From Candidatus Saganbacteria bacterium (GTDB lineage: Bacteria > Margulisbacteria > WOR-1 > XYC2-FULL-46-14 > WPAF01): a DNA stretch of 45,129 nt. The stretch is taken from assembly GCA_009772965.1 (NCBI GenBank), contig WPAF01000010.1, positions 1 to 45,129 on the forward strand, written 5' to 3'. Below are positions 34,203 to 45,019 of the stretch, one piece after another. Under the pieces are notes generated by a model. That model worked only from the letters and a program-made list of their open reading frames with translations. It had not been told where the DNA came from and ran no database searches. Numbering within the stretch: the stretch's first letter is position 1; each line of letters starts with the position of its first letter. The position numbers and the translations under genes were made by a program.

Positions 34203-37200
34203 TTACTCCTTTGCCGAAGGAACAAGTTCAATATTTCGATAATCCGAAAAACCCGTTCCAGCTGGGATTAATCGTCCGATTATTACGTTTTCCTTCAGTC
34301 CATACATTTCATCAGTTTTTCCGCGAATCGCCGCGTCAGTCAATACCCTGGCGGTTTCCTGAAACGAAGCCGCCGAAATAAAGCTCTCGGTTGTGAGGGA
34401 AGCTTTCGTTATTCCAAGTAAAACATCTTCTCCCTCAGCCGCGTCTTTTGTCCCTTTGTTGATTTTTTCTAGAGTTAAAACATCTATTAACTCGCCCGGC
34501 AAAAGCATTGTTTCCCCGGGTTTAATTACCCTTACTCTTTTAGTCATTTGCCTAACAATAACCTCAATGTGCTTATCATTAATGGTTACGCCCTGCGATT
34601 TATAAATCTTTTGTATCTCATCAACCAAATGCTTTTGCACCGCCGAAATTCCTATTATCCTTAAAACATCGTGGGGATTAACTGTTCCCTCAGTCAACAC
34701 CGCCCCTTTATGCACTCGATCGCCCTGGGCAACCCTTAACCTTATGCCATAAGGAATAAGATATTCGCTCTTTTCGGCATCCTTTCCAAGTAAAGTTATT
34801 ATCCTTGCCCCTTCGCGTTCGCTTATTGAAATAACTCCGTCCGCCTCCGCTAAAATCGCGGCATCTCTTGGCCTGCGGGCCTCAAAAAGCTCTTCTACTT
34901 TGGGCAACCCTTGGATGATATCCCTGGTTTTGCTGGGGTCATGCCGAATACTTTCTACTTTTGCCAAAACATCATAAGAATCAACACTATCCCCATCCTC
35001 AATTACAATTCTTGATCCGGAGATGATAAAATAACTCTCACCCGGAACCACCGTCATGCTTCCCTTGCTTGCTTCAATAACTACTCCGGATGATTTGCAA
35101 ACCACTCCGCTTGACAGCTCGTCCCCTGCAGTTATTTTATCCCCAAATTTGGCAAAGGGCTTATTATCCGTCTTGTATTCCTTTTCCATTTTGGGATTGT
35201 ATATAAGTATTTCTCCGTCTTTTTTCGCAATAATTTCAACTATTGTCTTGCTGCCAACTCTTTTTCTTCTGTGGAATACTTCTAAATTGATGTATTTGAT
35301 TTTTCCGGGCGTTGAAGCTGTTAAATAATCGTAAGTGGCATCGTACTCCGCGAGCACGCCTCCGCTTTTAACATCATCGCCGGTTTTAACTTTTAGCATT
35401 GCCCCAACCGGCATTAAGTATTCTTCTTTTTTATCTTTTATCTTTAATATTAAAGTACCGCTTCGGGAAACAAGCTTCACTTTATTTCCGGAGTCGTCTT
35501 CAAAATCCCTTATTTCAATCCCCTCGCCAAAAGAAGCAGTTCCATTATGTTTGCTTTTAATTGATCCTTTTGACGCTTTCCTTAAAGCCACGCCGCCAAT
35601 ATGAAAGGTTCTCATGGTTAACTGGGTGCCGGGCTCTCCAATACTCTGGGCGGCTAAAATGCCAACCGCTTCTCCAATATTAACTACTGCGCCGGTTGAC
35701 AGGTCTTTTCCATAACACATCCTGCAAAGGCCTCTTTTTACGCGGCAGGACAAAGGAGACCGAACCTCAACTTTTTCGATGCCGGATTCTTGGATTTTTT
35801 GCGCAACTTCTTCAGTAATTTCTTCTCCGGCTTTTGCTATGGCTTTTCCGGAAACTATATCAACAACATTTTTTACCGGAATTCTGCCGACAACCCTGAC
35901 TGAAAGCGGAATCATTTCTTCAAACCCTTCCCTAACAGACGACAACACAATTCCATCATCCGTTCCGCAGTCTTCTTCGTTAATTAAAACATCCTGTGAA
36001 ACATCAACCAATCTCCTGGTTAAATATCCTGAATCAGCGGTTCTTAGCGCGGTATCAACCAATCCTTTTCTTGCCCCGTAGCAAGAGATGAAATATTCCG
36101 TTACGGTCAGCCCCTCTTTAAAATTTGTTTTAATCGGGATTGAAATGATATTTCCTGACGGGTCGGCCATCAATCCCCTGATTCCGGCTAACTGTCTTAC
36201 CTGCTGTACATTTCCGCGAGCGCCCGAAAATGCCATCATATAAACTGAATTCAATTTATCAAAGCCTTCAAGCATCGCGTTTGTCACATCTTCAGTTACA
36301 GCGCTCCAAATATCAAGCGCCCTGATAAATTGTTCTTTTGCGGTCAACATTCCTTCTTTTTGGAGCCTTTCAAGTTCAGATACTTCTTCTTCAGCTTTCT
36401 GAATGATCCCTTTCTTTGCTTCGGGAATTTTAAGGTCGTCTATGGCTATGCTTACTCCGGCAATTGTCGCGTATTTAAAGCCAATCCGCTTGATTTCGTT
36501 GGCAATTTCCGCGGTTACCGCGGAGCCGTATTTAAAATAGCTTTCCATAATAATCTTTTCAATCGCCTTTTTATTAACTACTTCGTTGATATACGGCTGT
36601 TTTTCTTTGCCCGGAGCCCTTTGGCTGATAACCCGCTCAATAATAAAATTGAATTTTATTCTGCCAACCGTTGTTTCAAATATTTTTCCGTCTTTTCTTA
36701 CTTTAATTTTTGAATGCAGGTGAATTTGGTCTAAATCATGGGCAAGCATTGCTTCCCACTCATTTGCAAATACCAATCCAACTCCCAATGTCTGCTTGTC
36801 ATCTAAAACCGTCATGTAATAGATACCCAAAACCATATCCTGTGTGGGTGTAATTATCGGCCTGCCGGAGGCGGGAGATAAAATATTATTGGATGCCAGC
36901 ATCATAAGCCGGGCCTCAACCTGTGCTTCAGGCAGTAGCGGAACATGCACTGCCATTTGGTCGCCGTCGAAGTCGGCGTTAAAAGCTGAACAAACCAGCG
37001 GATGTATTTGAATGGCTTTTCCTTCGACCAGCACCGGTTCAAACGCCTGCACGCCAAGCCTGTGCAAGGTGGGCGCTCTGTTTAAGAGAACCGGATGCCC
37101 CTTAATAACTTCTTCTAAAATATCCCAAACTACAATTTCTCCGCGTTCAATCATTCTTTTCGCGGATTTGACGTTTTGTGAAAATCCTCTTTCGGTTAAT

Positions 37201-38342
37201 TTGCGGATGACAAATGGTTTGAAAAGTTCAAGCGCCATTTCTTTTGGCAGTCCGCATTGGTGCAGTTTTAATGATGGCCCAACTACAATAACAGACCTTC
37301 CTGAATAATCGGCGCGTTTTCCTAAAAGATTTTGCCTGAATCTTCCTTGTTTCCCTTCAATAATATCGGTTAATGAACGAAGAGGCCTTCCTGTTGAGCC
37401 AACAACTGATCTCTTTCTTCTTCCGTTGTCAATTAAAACATCAACCGCTTCCTGCAGCATTCTTTTTTCGTTGCGGACAATCATATCCGGCGCGCCCATG
37501 TTGATCATTTTCTTTAATCTGTTGTTTCTGTTTAAAACCCTCCGGTAAAGGTCGTTTAAATCTGAAGTCGCAAAGCGGCCGCCCTCAAGCTGAACCATTG
37601 GCCTTAAGTCAGGGGGAAGAACCGGCAGGACTTCCATTATCATCCATTCCGGCTGGTTGCCCGAAGATAAAAAGGCCTCTGCAATTCTCAGCCTTTTAAT
37701 AATTTTTAACCGCTTGGTACCTTCTGAAGACTTTAATTCCCTTCTAAGTTTTGACACGAGTTCGCCTATATCAATTTTTGCCAAAAGATCCCTAATCGCT
37801 TTTGAACCAGTTTCGGCCTTAAACATTCCTTCGAATTTTTCTTTTGCCTCGGCATATTCAATTTCTTTAAGAACTTGTCCGACTTTAATCTTTGATTTTG
37901 GTCCTGTCGAAGCTTCAATTACAAGATAAGAATCGTAGTAAACAACTTCTTCAAGCGATTTGCCGGGGATATCTAAAAGCATGCTCATGTATCCGGGTAC
38001 AGACCTTAAAAACCAAATGTGCACAACGGGTACGGCAAGCTTGATGTGCCCCATGCGCTCGCGCCTGACTCTTGAAGTTGTGACTTCAACTCCGCATCTT
38101 TCACAGGTTATTCCCCGATAGCGGACTCTTTTATATTTTCCGCATTGGCATTCCCAGTCTTTGACCGGGCCAAATATCCTTTCATCAAAAAGCCCGCGCC
38201 TCTCCGGCTTAAATGTGCGATAGTTGATTGTTTCTGGTTTCTCAACTTCTCCTCGGGACCAATTTAAAATTCGTTCAGGAGACGCTAAACCTATTTTTAT
38301 CAGGTCAAAATCAACAAGTTCTTCTTTTTTTGCTAAAGCCAT
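34203..38342 (-). CDS. rpoC: DNA-directed RNA polymerase subunit beta'
   Basis: This largest catalytic subunit is 1379 residues in one gene. The N-terminal zinc site is Cys65/Cys67/Cys80/Cys83 (ECQCGKYK...GITCERCG). The active-site [20 protein letters not shown] aspartates that bind Mg2+ lie roughly at 450-470. A second zinc cluster is [11 protein letters not shown], and a trigger-loop region follows ([15 protein letters not shown]). The gene is not split, unlike in Cyanobacteria. It starts 9 nt after rpoB. Confidence 0.98.
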   Translation of the reverse strand: MALAKKEELVDFDLIKIGLASPERILNWSRGEVEKPETINYRTFKPERRGLFDERIFGPVKDWECQCGKYKRVRYRGITCERCGVEVTTSRVRRERMGHIKLAVPVVHIWFLRSVPGYMSMLLDIPGKSLEEVVYYDSYLVIEASTGPKSKIKVGQVLKEIEYAEAKEKFEGMFKAETGSKAIRDLLAKIDIGELVSKLRRELKSSEGTKRLKIIKRLRIAEAFLSSGNQPEWMIMEVLPVLPPDLRPMVQLEGGRFATSDLNDLYRRVLNRNNRLKKMINMGAPDMIVRNEKRMLQEAVDVLIDNGRRKRSVVGSTGRPLRSLTDIIEGKQGRFRQNLLGKRADYSGRSVIVVGPSLKLHQCGLPKEMALELFKPFVIRKLTERGFSQNVKSAKRMIERGEIVVWDILEEVIKGHPVLLNRAPTLHRLGVQAFEPVLVEGKAIQIHPLVCSAFNADFDGDQMAVHVPLLPEAQVEARLMMLASNNILSPASGRPIITPTQDMVLGIYYMTVLDDKQTLGVGLVFANEWEAMLAHDLDQIHLHSKIKVRKDGKIFETTVGRIKFNFIIERVISQRAPGKEKQPYINEVVNKKAIEKIIMESYFKYGSAVTAEIANEIKRIGFKYATIAGVSIAIDDLKIPEAKKGIIQKAEEEVSELERLQKEGMLTAKEQFIRALDIWSAVTEDVTNAMLEGFDKLNSVYMMAFSGARGNVQQVRQLAGIRGLMADPSGNIISIPIKTNFKEGLTVTEYFISCYGARKGLVDTALRTADSGYLTRRLVDVSQDVLINEEDCGTDDGIVLSSVREGFEEMIPLSVRVVGRIPVKNVVDIVSGKAIAKAGEEITEEVAQKIQESGIEKVEVRSPLSCRVKRGLCRMCYGKDLSTGAVVNIGEAVGILAAQSIGEPGTQLTMRTFHIGGVALRKASKGSIKSKHNGTASFGEGIEIRDFEDDSGNKVKLVSRSGTLILKIKDKKEEYLMPVGAMLKVKTGDDVKSGGVLAEYDATYDYLTASTPGKIKYINLEVFHRRKRVGSKTIVEIIAKKDGEILIYNPKMEKEYKTDNKPFAKFGDKITAGDELSSGVVCKSSGVVIEASKGSMTVVPGESYFIISGSRIVIEDGDSVDSYDVLAKVESIRHDPSKTRDIIQGLPKVEELFEARRPRDAAILAEADGVISISEREGARIITLLGKDAEKSEYLIPYGIRLRVAQGDRVHKGAVLTEGTVNPHDVLRIIGISAVQKHLVDEIQKIYKSQGVTINDKHIEVIVRQMTKRVRVIKPGETMLLPGELIDVLTLEKINKGTKDAAEGEDVLLGITKASLTTESFISAASFQETARVLTDAAIRGKTDEMYGLKENVIIGRLIPAGTGFSDYRNIELVPSAKE

Positions 38343-38351
38343 CTTCTCTCC

Positions 38352-41300
38352 TTAATCAACACTGATTTCTTTGCCGTCTTTCCCTATTGTTTTAACATCC
38401 AAGGCCAAACTTCTAAGCTCCTTTATTAAAACTTTAAAGGACTCAGGAATCCCCGGCCTACCCATGGGTTTTCCTTTAATAATTGATTCATAAACTTTTG
38501 ACCGTCCAACAACATCATCCGATTTTACGGTTAAAAGTTCCTGCAGTGTATGCGCGGCGCCATATGCCTCAAGAGCCCAGACTTCCATTTCTCCAAATCT
38601 CTGTCCGCCAAATTGGGCTTTTCCGCCTAGCGGCTGCTGGGTAATCAGCGAGTATGGTCCCGTTGACCGGGCGTGCATTTTGTCGTCAACCAAGTGGATC
38701 AGCTTCATTATGTACATATATCCAACAACAATTTCTCTTTCAAATGTTTCGCCGTTTCTGCCGTCTTTAAGTTTAACTTTTCCCAGAGGATTAAACCATG
38801 GCACATTCGCTTCTGCAATCTTTGCCATTGTGGCTTTAACGCTTGCTTCCTCTTCAACAATTTCATCAAAGGGCGGAACTTCATATGTAGTATTTATATG
38901 CTTAGCCGCAAAGCCAAGCAGCAATTCCAATATTTGTCCTATATTCATACGAGACGGAACTCCAAGAGGATTTAACACCATATCAATCGGCGTGCCGTCA
39001 GGCAGGTAAGGCATATCCTCTTCAGGCATAATTTTTGCGACAACGCCTTTATTCCCGTGCCTGCCCGCTAATTTATCTCCGATTGAAACTTTTCTCATTT
39101 GTGAAATATAAACCCTGACAAGCTCATGGACCCCCGGAGAAAGCTCATCGCCTTTTTCGCGGGAAAGAATCCTTACGTTTATTATTTTCCCGCCTTCTCC
39201 CGGAGGAACCTTTAATGATGTGTCTCTCATATCCCTGGCTTTATCGCCAAAAATAGCGCGAAGAAGTTTTTCTTCAGCCGGCAGTTCGGTTTCGCCTTTT
39301 GGCGTTACTTTGCCGACTAAAACATCTCCTGGATTCACTTCCATTCCAATTTTAATTATTCCTCTTTCGTCTAGGTTTTTAATAGCCTCTTCGCTAATGT
39401 TGGGGATTTCCCTGGTAATTTCTTCCATCCCAAGCTTAGTGGATCTTACTTCAACTTCATATCTCTCCACATGCACAGAGGTAAAAACATCCTGCTTAAC
39501 CAATTTTTCTGAAATTAAAATTGCATCTTCGTAGTTATACCCTTCCCAAGGCATAAAGGCCGCTAATATGTTTTTGCCAAGAGCCAATTCGCCGCCGGAT
39601 GTAGCCGAGCCGTCCGCCAGCAAATCCCCCTTTGAAACCCTATCTCCGGTTTTAACAACTGAGCGGAAATGGATAAGCGTGTTTTGGTTGCTTCTGCAAA
39701 ATTTGCTTAATTCATAAGTTTCTTTTTTGCCAACTGTATTTTGAATCACAATTTCTTCGGCCGTCACTTTGACCACTTTGCCGGCGCTGTTTGAAATAAC
39801 CAGGGAACGCGAATCCTGCGCTACTTTCTTTTCCATGCCCGTGCCGACCAACGGAGCTTCGGGCCTGATTAATGGGACCGATTGCCTCTGCATGTTCGCG
39901 CCCATTAAAGCTCGGTTTGCATCGTCATGTTCAATAAAAGGTATCATTGCGGTTGAAATCCCGATAATTTGCGCAGCTGCTACCCCAACATAATCAACAT
40001 CATTTGGGTTCGCGTAAATGAATTCCCTCTTGTATCTAACCGGAACGTGTTTTTCGACAATCTTGTTGTTTTTATCTAAACGCACATCTGCCGAGGCAAT
40101 ATGAAAAAGGTCTTCCGCGTCCGCGGTTAAATACTCAACCTTATTTGTCGCATGCCCTTTATCTACCTTGATGTAAGGCGTTTCGATAAAACCATATTTA
40201 TTTACTTTCGCGTAGGTCGCAAGCGAAGCAATGATTCCGGCATTTGGACCTTCCGGCGTCTCAATAGGACAAATCCTTCCAAAGTGGCTTGGATGGATGT
40301 CGCGGACTTCAAATCCCGCCCTTTCGCGCGTTAATCCGCCTGGGCCAAGCGCGGAAAGCCTTCTCTTGTGGGTAAGCTCCGCGAGAGGATTTGTCTGATC
40401 CATAAACTGCGAAAGCTGGGAAGAGCCAAAAAATTCTTTTATTACTGAAGAAAGCGGCCTAATATTTATCAGCGACTGCGGAGTAATTTGGCTTGGCGGC
40501 CTAACCAGCATTTGCTCTTTTATTAATCTTTCGATCCTGGTTAATCCCAGCCTGATCTGTCTCTGTAAAAGCTCTCCAACCGCCCTGATTCTCCTATTTC
40601 CAAGGTGATCAATATCATCAGTCAGTCCATCGCCATTGTGCAACGCGATTAAATATTTCAAAATCGCCAATAGGTCTTGTTTCGTCAAAACAGTTGAGCT
40701 TTCCGGAACATTTATTGAGAGCTTCCTATTCATCTTGTAGCGGCCAACTTTTCCAAGGTCGTATCTTTTAGCATTAAAAAATAAATTATTCAGGTAATCC
40801 TGCGCGCCTTCGTGGGTTACTGGATCTCCCGGCCTTAACTTTTTATAAATTTCTATCAGCGCGTCTTCTTTTGACACAATCGGACTTTCTTTGAGCGTGC
40901 GCTTTCTAAATTCGCCTTCGGACAAGGCCTCCATAATCTCTTTTTCAGTGGCCGAAATCGCTGAAAGCAAAGTTGTAATACCCACTTTTCTGGTTTTGTT
41001 TATCCTGGCAAATATTGCCAGATGGGCATCGGTTTCAATTTCAAGCCAGGCGCCGCGATCCGGTATGATTACCGCGTAATAAAGATTTCTTCCCAATTTT
41101 TCAATGCGCTTGCTTTCTTTAAAGTACACGCCAGGCGACCGCGTAAGCTGGGAAACAATTACTCTTTCCGCCCCATTGATGATAAAAGTAGCTCTTTCCG
41201 TCATCATCGGCAAATCTCCGATAAAAACATCAGATATTTTTACTTCTTTTGTCTCTTTATTGACCAGCTTTACTTCTACTTTTAGGGGAACCGAGTAAGT

Positions 41301-41534
41301 GTGTTCAAGAATTAAAGTTTCCCGCTCAGAATATTTAGGCTTCATGAGAGATATTTTTCCAGTAAAATAAAGTTCCAGCTTGCCGTTGTAGCTTTTTATC
41401 GGCGACATCGCCTTAAGCTCTTCCGGCAATCCTTCTTTTAGAAAATAATCGAACGAATCCTTCTGTAATTCCAAAAGATCCGGCGGATCCAAAAATTTTC
41501 TCTTTTTTATTTGTGGAAAAAGATTTTCCCTCAT
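38352..41534 (-). CDS. rpoB: DNA-directed RNA polymerase subunit beta
   Basis: This 1060-residue subunit includes the fork/rifampicin region ([40 protein letters not shown], with the usual wild-type residues), the [15 protein letters not shown] segment, and the C-terminal [20 protein letters not shown]. It is on the short side, with no large lineage-specific insert obvious. The start overlaps the rplL stop by one base, coupling L7/L12 to polymerase synthesis. Confidence 0.98.
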   Translation of the reverse strand: MRENLFPQIKKRKFLDPPDLLELQKDSFDYFLKEGLPEELKAMSPIKSYNGKLELYFTGKISLMKPKYSERETLILEHTYSVPLKVEVKLVNKETKEVKISDVFIGDLPMMTERATFIINGAERVIVSQLTRSPGVYFKESKRIEKLGRNLYYAVIIPDRGAWLEIETDAHLAIFARINKTRKVGITTLLSAISATEKEIMEALSEGEFRKRTLKESPIVSKEDALIEIYKKLRPGDPVTHEGAQDYLNNLFFNAKRYDLGKVGRYKMNRKLSINVPESSTVLTKQDLLAILKYLIALHNGDGLTDDIDHLGNRRIRAVGELLQRQIRLGLTRIERLIKEQMLVRPPSQITPQSLINIRPLSSVIKEFFGSSQLSQFMDQTNPLAELTHKRRLSALGPGGLTRERAGFEVRDIHPSHFGRICPIETPEGPNAGIIASLATYAKVNKYGFIETPYIKVDKGHATNKVEYLTADAEDLFHIASADVRLDKNNKIVEKHVPVRYKREFIYANPNDVDYVGVAAAQIIGISTAMIPFIEHDDANRALMGANMQRQSVPLIRPEAPLVGTGMEKKVAQDSRSLVISNSAGKVVKVTAEEIVIQNTVGKKETYELSKFCRSNQNTLIHFRSVVKTGDRVSKGDLLADGSATSGGELALGKNILAAFMPWEGYNYEDAILISEKLVKQDVFTSVHVERYEVEVRSTKLGMEEITREIPNISEEAIKNLDERGIIKIGMEVNPGDVLVGKVTPKGETELPAEEKLLRAIFGDKARDMRDTSLKVPPGEGGKIINVRILSREKGDELSPGVHELVRVYISQMRKVSIGDKLAGRHGNKGVVAKIMPEEDMPYLPDGTPIDMVLNPLGVPSRMNIGQILELLLGFAAKHINTTYEVPPFDEIVEEEASVKATMAKIAEANVPWFNPLGKVKLKDGRNGETFEREIVVGYMYIMKLIHLVDDKMHARSTGPYSLITQQPLGGKAQFGGQRFGEMEVWALEAYGAAHTLQELLTVKSDDVVGRSKVYESIIKGKPMGRPGIPESFKVLIKELRSLALDVKTIGKDGKEISVD

Positions 41535-41908
41535 TATTTTATTTCTACCTTTGCTCCCTCTGCCTCGAGCTTTTTCTTTATTTCTTCCGCTTCCGCCTTC
41601 TTTATCCCGATTTTAACCGGCTTGGGAGCGCTGTCTACCATGTCTTTTGCTTCTTTAAGCCCCAATCCTGTAATTTCGCGGACAACTTTTAAAACCTGGA
41701 TCTTTTTATCGCCGACACCGGCAAGAATCACATCAACCTCGTCTTTAACTTCTTCCGCTTCGGCTCCGCTTCCTGCTGCCGCTCCTGCAGCCGCCATTGG
41801 CATTGCCGCGGTAACGCCGAATTTTTCTTCCATTTTTTTAACCAAATCAGAAAGTTCTAAAACCGTTAGCCCTTCAACCATTGTTATTACTTCTTCAATT
41901 TTAGACAT
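41534..41908 (-). CDS. rplL: 50S ribosomal protein L7/L12
   Basis: L7/L12 forms the multi-copy stalk that recruits GTPase factors. The N-terminal dimerisation domain, Ala-rich hinge ([20 protein letters not shown]) and C-terminal domain ([20 protein letters not shown]) are all present. The start is ATG 41908 with GGAGG 8 nt upstream (124 residues). A 96-nt gap containing the hairpin pair at 41952-42015 separates it from rplJ, the longest gap inside the cluster. Confidence 0.97.
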   Translation of the reverse strand: MSKIEEVITMVEGLTVLELSDLVKKMEEKFGVTAAMPMAAAGAAAGSGAEAEEVKDEVDVILAGVGDKKIQVLKVVREITGLGLKEAKDMVDSAPKPVKIGIKKAEAEEIKKKLEAEGAKVEIK

Positions 41909-41951
41909 TTGATTCACCTCCCTTTTTATCTTTTTCAGATGTATTGCGAAT

Positions 41952-42015
41952 CCCCATACTGAAGTATGGGGAATTAACTGTTTTCATAAATCATTCCCCA
42001 CACTTTAGTGTGGGG
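41952..42015. repeat. paired-hairpin element between rplJ and rplL
   Basis: Two 20-nt hairpins of almost identical design flank a 24-nt AT-rich spacer. The first is CCCCATACT-GA-AGTATGGGG at 41952-41971, and the second CCCCACACT-TT-AGTGTGGGG at 41996-42015. Each has a 9-bp perfect stem and a 2-nt loop. The second hairpin contains the rplJ stop codon at its apex (42005-42007). It could be a small palindromic mobile element or an mRNA-stabilising structure for rplL. Confidence 0.75.
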
Positions 42016-42550
42016 TTGCTCCCCCTATCTGAATTGATCCTCCCTTTTTATCTTTTATCGCGCTTAATAAATAAACCATTTTCCTTATATTTCCCTGAAG
42101 CACTGAAACCAAACCGTAAAGAGGAGATTTTAGTCCGCCGACAACATCCGCCAAAAGCTGTTCTTTGCTTTTAAGCTTAGATATCGCGACAACCTCTTTT
42201 TCTTCATAATATTTGCCGTCTAATACTCCGCCGATTATTTTTGGTTTTTCCGCGTCTTTAATAAAAGAAGCGAGAATTTTAGCAGGGGAAACAACATCGC
42301 CAAAACCAAACAAAATTGCGGTTGTCCCGTTTAATTTCTCTTTTACCGATTCATTGCTCTGGGACAAAGCTCTTGATGTTAAAGTGTTTTTTACTACTTT
42401 ATACTCCGCCTTGCATACCCTAAGCTTTCTTCTAAGATCAGTTATCTCTTTTACGGTCATACCCTTGTAGTCAGTAAGGATAAAAATACTTGAAGAATCA
42501 ATTCTCTCTTTTATCTTTGTTATTATTCCTGCTTTTTTTGTCTTATTCAT
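42005..42550 (-). CDS. rplJ: 50S ribosomal protein L10
   Basis: L10 anchors L7/L12 to the stalk base. It has FILTDYKGMTVKEITDLRRK, AEYKVVKNTLTSRAL and the C-terminal helix LVSVLQGNIRKMVYLLSAIK that binds L12 dimers. The last residues (GGATPH) and the stop codon come from the hairpin element at 41996-42015, so the original C-terminus may have been altered slightly. It overlaps rplA by 8 nt, leaving no room for an L10-type leader upstream. Confidence 0.96.
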   Translation of the reverse strand: MNKTKKAGIITKIKERIDSSSIFILTDYKGMTVKEITDLRRKLRVCKAEYKVVKNTLTSRALSQSNESVKEKLNGTTAILFGFGDVVSPAKILASFIKDAEKPKIIGGVLDGKYYEEKEVVAISKLKSKEQLLADVVGGLKSPLYGLVSVLQGNIRKMVYLLSAIKDKKGGSIQIGGATPH

Positions 42551-43232
42551 CTTGTTCTATCAATTCCTTCTGGTCTATTTTAATCGCCGGCCCCATGGTT
42601 GAGCTTATCGTAATAGATTTAATGTAATTGCCTTTTGTTCCCGAGGGTTTTGTTTTATATACGGAGGTTACTGCGGTTTTAAGATTATCAACTAAATGTT
42701 CTTCGGGAAAATCTACTTTTCCAAGCAAAAGATGCACTACTCCGCCCTTATCCATCCTAAACTCCATTTTACCCGACTTAAATTCAGTAACAACTTTTTT
42801 AATATCCATAGTAACGGTTCCGGATTTAGGGTTAGGCATAAGCCCCTTGGTTCCCAATATTTTTCCGAGTTTTCCAACCTGGCTCATCATGTCAGGGGTT
42901 GCCAAGACCACATCAAAGCCAAAAAATCCTTTTGATATTTTTTCAATAAGGTCTTCAGCCCCCATAACATCCGCGCCGGCGGCTTTTGCTTCTTCCAATT
43001 TATCGGCTTTGGCAATAACTGCGACTTTTACTTTTTTGCCGCTTCCATGGGGAAGAGGGACAAACCCTCTTATTGAAAATCCGCCTTTTTTGACATCAAC
43101 ATCAAGTTTGATTGCCATATCAACAGATTCTTTAAACTTTGCCCAAGAAGTTTGCTTAACAAGCTTAATTGCTTCTTCGGGGCTGTATTTTTTTGCTGTT
43201 TCAACCAGCTTAGCTTTTTCTTTTTTACTCAA
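42543..43232 (-). CDS. rplA: 50S ribosomal protein L1
   Basis: L1 forms the mobile stalk that releases E-site tRNA. It has [20 protein letters not shown] in the N-terminal part and [19 protein letters not shown] in domain II. I place the start at TTG 43232 ([11 protein letters not shown], 229 residues), overlapping rplK by 8 nt and preceded by GGAG. The longer reading from ATG 43283 would add 17 atypical residues inside rplK. Confidence 0.95.
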   Translation of the reverse strand: MSKKEKAKLVETAKKYSPEEAIKLVKQTSWAKFKESVDMAIKLDVDVKKGGFSIRGFVPLPHGSGKKVKVAVIAKADKLEEAKAAGADVMGAEDLIEKISKGFFGFDVVLATPDMMSQVGKLGKILGTKGLMPNPKSGTVTMDIKKVVTEFKSGKMEFRMDKGGVVHLLLGKVDFPEEHLVDNLKTAVTSVYKTKPSGTKGNYIKSITISSTMGPAIKIDQKELIEQDE

Positions 43233-43662
43233 CTTGAACTCCCATCGATCTGGCAGTGCCGGCAATAATCTTTGCCGCGGCATCTAAATCGTTCGCGTTT
43301 AAGTCGGCCATTTTTGTTTTTGCTATTTCCAAAACCTGTTGTTTTGATAATTTTCCAACCTTTTCCCTGTTTGGTGTTCCAGACCCTTTTTCCACCCCGG
43401 CAGATTTCTTTATTAATGTGGCGGCTGGAGGGGTTTTAAGTATAAATGTAAATGTGCGATCCTTAAATATAGAAATCTCAACAGGGATAACGGTATCACC
43501 CTTGTCTGAGGTTTGCGCGTTATACGCTTTACAGAATTCCATAATATTGACGCCATGCTGTCCCAATGCCGGACCGATTGGCGGCGCGGGATTTGCTTTT
43601 CCCGCCGGAATCTGCAGTTTTACTTTAGTTAACAATTCTTTTTTGCTTTTTACCTTAGCCAT
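43225..43662 (-). CDS. rplK: 50S ribosomal protein L11
   Basis: This 145-residue GTPase-centre protein has [37 protein letters not shown] and [19 protein letters not shown]. Its ATG overlaps the nusG stop by one base. It precedes rplA in the L11 pair. Confidence 0.98.
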   Translation of the reverse strand: MAKVKSKKELLTKVKLQIPAGKANPAPPIGPALGQHGVNIMEFCKAYNAQTSDKGDTVIPVEISIFKDRTFTFILKTPPAATLIKKSAGVEKGSGTPNREKVGKLSKQQVLEIAKTKMADLNANDLDAAAKIIAGTARSMGVQVE

Positions 43663-44384
43663 TATATTATTTTCTCCGCGTGTTCAAAATTTACTTCTAC
43701 GGGCGTATCCCTGCCAAAAATATTTATCAGCGCCTTGATTTTGCCTTTTTCAGCATTTATTTCATCAACTATCCCTGTATGTCCCCTAAACGGCCCTGAG
43801 ATTACCCTAACCGTTTCGCCTTTTTCAAAAATCACTTCAAGCCTTTCTTTTTTAATGCCGATTTGCTTGAGCACTCTCTGCATTTCCCTGTCGGATATCG
43901 GGGTTGGCTTTACTTTGGTTCCAATAAACCTCGCAACACCCGGGGCTTGCCTGATTGTGTACCATGTTGCCTCATCAAGCGTCATCTCAATAAAAACATA
44001 TCCCGGAAAAAGCTTCTTTTTCTTTTCAATCCTTTTCTGGCCTTTTAACTCTACCACTTCTTCTTCAGGCACCAATATCTGAAAAATCTTGTCTTTCATT
44101 TCCAGATGTTCTATATTCCGCTCAATCGCCTCTTTAACCTGTTCTTCTTGCCCGGAATATGTCTGGATGACAAACCATTTCTTTTCGGCTTTTTCTTTCT
44201 CTTCTTTTTTTGGCGCTTTTTCTTCTTTTGCGGCTTCATCAGAAGCTTCTAAAGGCAGTTCTGCGCTTTTTTGCTCAACCTCAGGGGTTTCCTGAGATTC
44301 CCCAGTGCTTACCGGCTCTTTTATTTCCTCTTTAGCATCTTGCGCTTCAGCAGGGCTTTCTGTTATCTTTTTATCTTCTTCCAT
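43662..44384 (-). CDS. nusG: transcription factor NusG with acidic N-terminal extension
   Basis: The NGN domain starts at about residue 69 ([20 protein letters not shown]) and the KOW domain lies at the C-terminus ([20 protein letters not shown]). NusG couples RNA polymerase to the ribosome via S10. The first 68 residues are an added low-complexity tail, rich in Glu, Ala and Lys and predicted disordered. The 240-residue total compares with about 180 in E. coli. It starts 4 nt after secE. Confidence 0.97.
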   Translation of the reverse strand: MEEDKKITESPAEAQDAKEEIKEPVSTGESQETPEVEQKSAELPLEASDEAAKEEKAPKKEEKEKAEKKWFVIQTYSGQEEQVKEAIERNIEHLEMKDKIFQILVPEEEVVELKGQKRIEKKKKLFPGYVFIEMTLDEATWYTIRQAPGVARFIGTKVKPTPISDREMQRVLKQIGIKKERLEVIFEKGETVRVISGPFRGHTGIVDEINAEKGKIKALINIFGRDTPVEVNFEHAEKII

Positions 44385-44388
44385 TTAA

Positions 44389-44589
44389 CTAAAAGGCTTT
44401 TGTTAAAAACAAAAATATTTTTGCCAATCCCCAATCAACAAACATAATGAAAACTGCAATCAAAATTACAATAACAATTACTATCGTTGTCGCCGCAACC
44501 ACATATCTTCGGCCCGGCCAGGTTACCTTTTTTATTTCCCCCCTAGTCTCTTTCAAATAGTCAAATAATTTCTTTTTTAATTCTTTCAT
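44389..44589 (-). CDS. secE: protein translocase subunit SecE
   Basis: This 66-residue single-span SecE clamps SecY in the Sec channel. It has an amphipathic N-terminal helix ending GEIKKVTWPGRRYVV and one membrane segment (about residues 32-52). The ATG begins 5 nt after the encoded CCA end of tRNA-Trp and has no Shine-Dalgarno. After tRNA processing its mRNA would be nearly leaderless. Confidence 0.95.
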   Translation of the reverse strand: MKELKKKLFDYLKETRGEIKKVTWPGRRYVVAATTIVIVIVILIAVFIMFVDWGLAKIFLFLTKAF

Positions 44590-44594
44590 TTATA

Positions 44595-44670
44595 TGGCAG
44601 GCCAGACAGGACTCGAACCTGCAACCGCCGGTTTTGGAGACCGGAGCTCTACCAATTGAGCTACTGGCCT
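44595..44670 (-). tRNA. trnW: tRNA-Trp (CCA anticodon)
   Basis: On the minus strand a complete cloverleaf can be drawn. The acceptor is AGGCCAG/CTGGCCT, the anticodon stem is CCGGT/ACCGG with loop CTCCAAA (anticodon CCA), the T arm contains GGTTCGAGTCC, the discriminator is G, and the 3' CCA is encoded. It lies between rpmG and secE, as in many bacteria. Confidence 0.97.
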
Positions 44671-44696
44671 AAACTCGGTATTCCTAATCCCTAGCT

Positions 44697-44846
44697 TCAT
44701 TTTTCCTCTTTATGGGGCGTGTGAGCCCTGCAAAACCTGCAGTACTTTTTAAGCTCCATACGTCCGGTTGTCGTCTTCTTATTTTTCGTCGTTGTATAAT
44801 TGCGACGCTTGCATTTAGTGCAAGATAAAGTTATTATTTCTCTCAT
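44697..44846 (-). CDS. rpmG: 50S ribosomal protein L33
   Basis: This 49-residue protein was read directly from the sequence. [20 protein letters not shown] opens it, followed by [27 protein letters not shown]. The two CxxC pairs give the zinc-binding C+ form. It is the first gene after the promoter at 44992-45019. No Shine-Dalgarno precedes the ATG, which is only 3-4 nt downstream of a seven-T tract of the leader hairpin. Confidence 0.96.
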   Translation of the reverse strand: MREIITLSCTKCKRRNYTTTKNKKTTTGRMELKKYCRFCRAHTPHKEEK

Positions 44847-44985
44847 ATAAAAAAATTAATCGGAGGGCAAAACTATCCCCCCTCACCATTTTTTGCTACT
44901 TAAATTTGGCGATTATCCCAGGAACGAAACTTGGGGCAGCTTATAACAATCACGGACCCAACGCAATTATCAAAGCGGACACCAA
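44847..44985 (-). promoter_or_regulatory. rpmG leader with terminator-like hairpin
   Basis: The leader of about 140 nt ends with a hairpin (GAGGG or GGGGGG pairing with CCCTC/CCCTCC, 44863-44884) whose A-tract and T-tract arms can extend the stem, the T-tract lying just before the ATG. An alternative pairing (GCAAAA near 44891-44896 with TTTTGC near 44867-44872) would be mutually exclusive with it. This resembles an attenuator, but no known leader family was recognised. Confidence 0.4.
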
Positions 44986-44991
44986 AGGGTA

Positions 44992-45019
44992 ATTATACCT
45001 TGCTTATATATTTTGTCAA
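44992..45019 (-). promoter_or_regulatory. near-consensus sigma-70 promoter for the ribosomal block
   Basis: On the minus strand the -35 TTGACA (45014-45019) and -10 TATAAT (44992-44997) are both perfect consensus, spaced 16 bp apart. Transcription would begin near 44985 and run into rpmG-tRNA-Trp-secE-nusG and probably onward. It is the strongest promoter-like sequence in the window. Confidence 0.75.

Noticed and set aside
35779-36081. Plus-strand ORFs inside rpoC and rpoB
   Set aside because: They are shadows of the two polymerase genes, which are continuous and strongly conserved on the minus strand.
41901-41987. Small minus-strand ORF of 28 residues across the rplJ-rplL gap
   Set aside because: It is made of the hairpin element and overlaps the rplL start; no ribosome-binding site and likely chance.
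43233-43283. Extended N-terminus for rplA from ATG 43283
   Set aside because: The 17 extra residues lie within rplK and do not resemble L1; TTG 43232 has an upstream GGAG and matches the family start.
42628-43287. Plus-strand ORF of 219 residues opposite rplA
   Set aside because: It is antisense to L1, which is unambiguous; there is no independent signal.
44863-44896. Plus-strand intrinsic terminator near the rpmG leader
   Set aside because: The hairpin has a T tract on the plus side too, but no plus-strand gene precedes it; the minus-strand reading as leader structure is more sensible.
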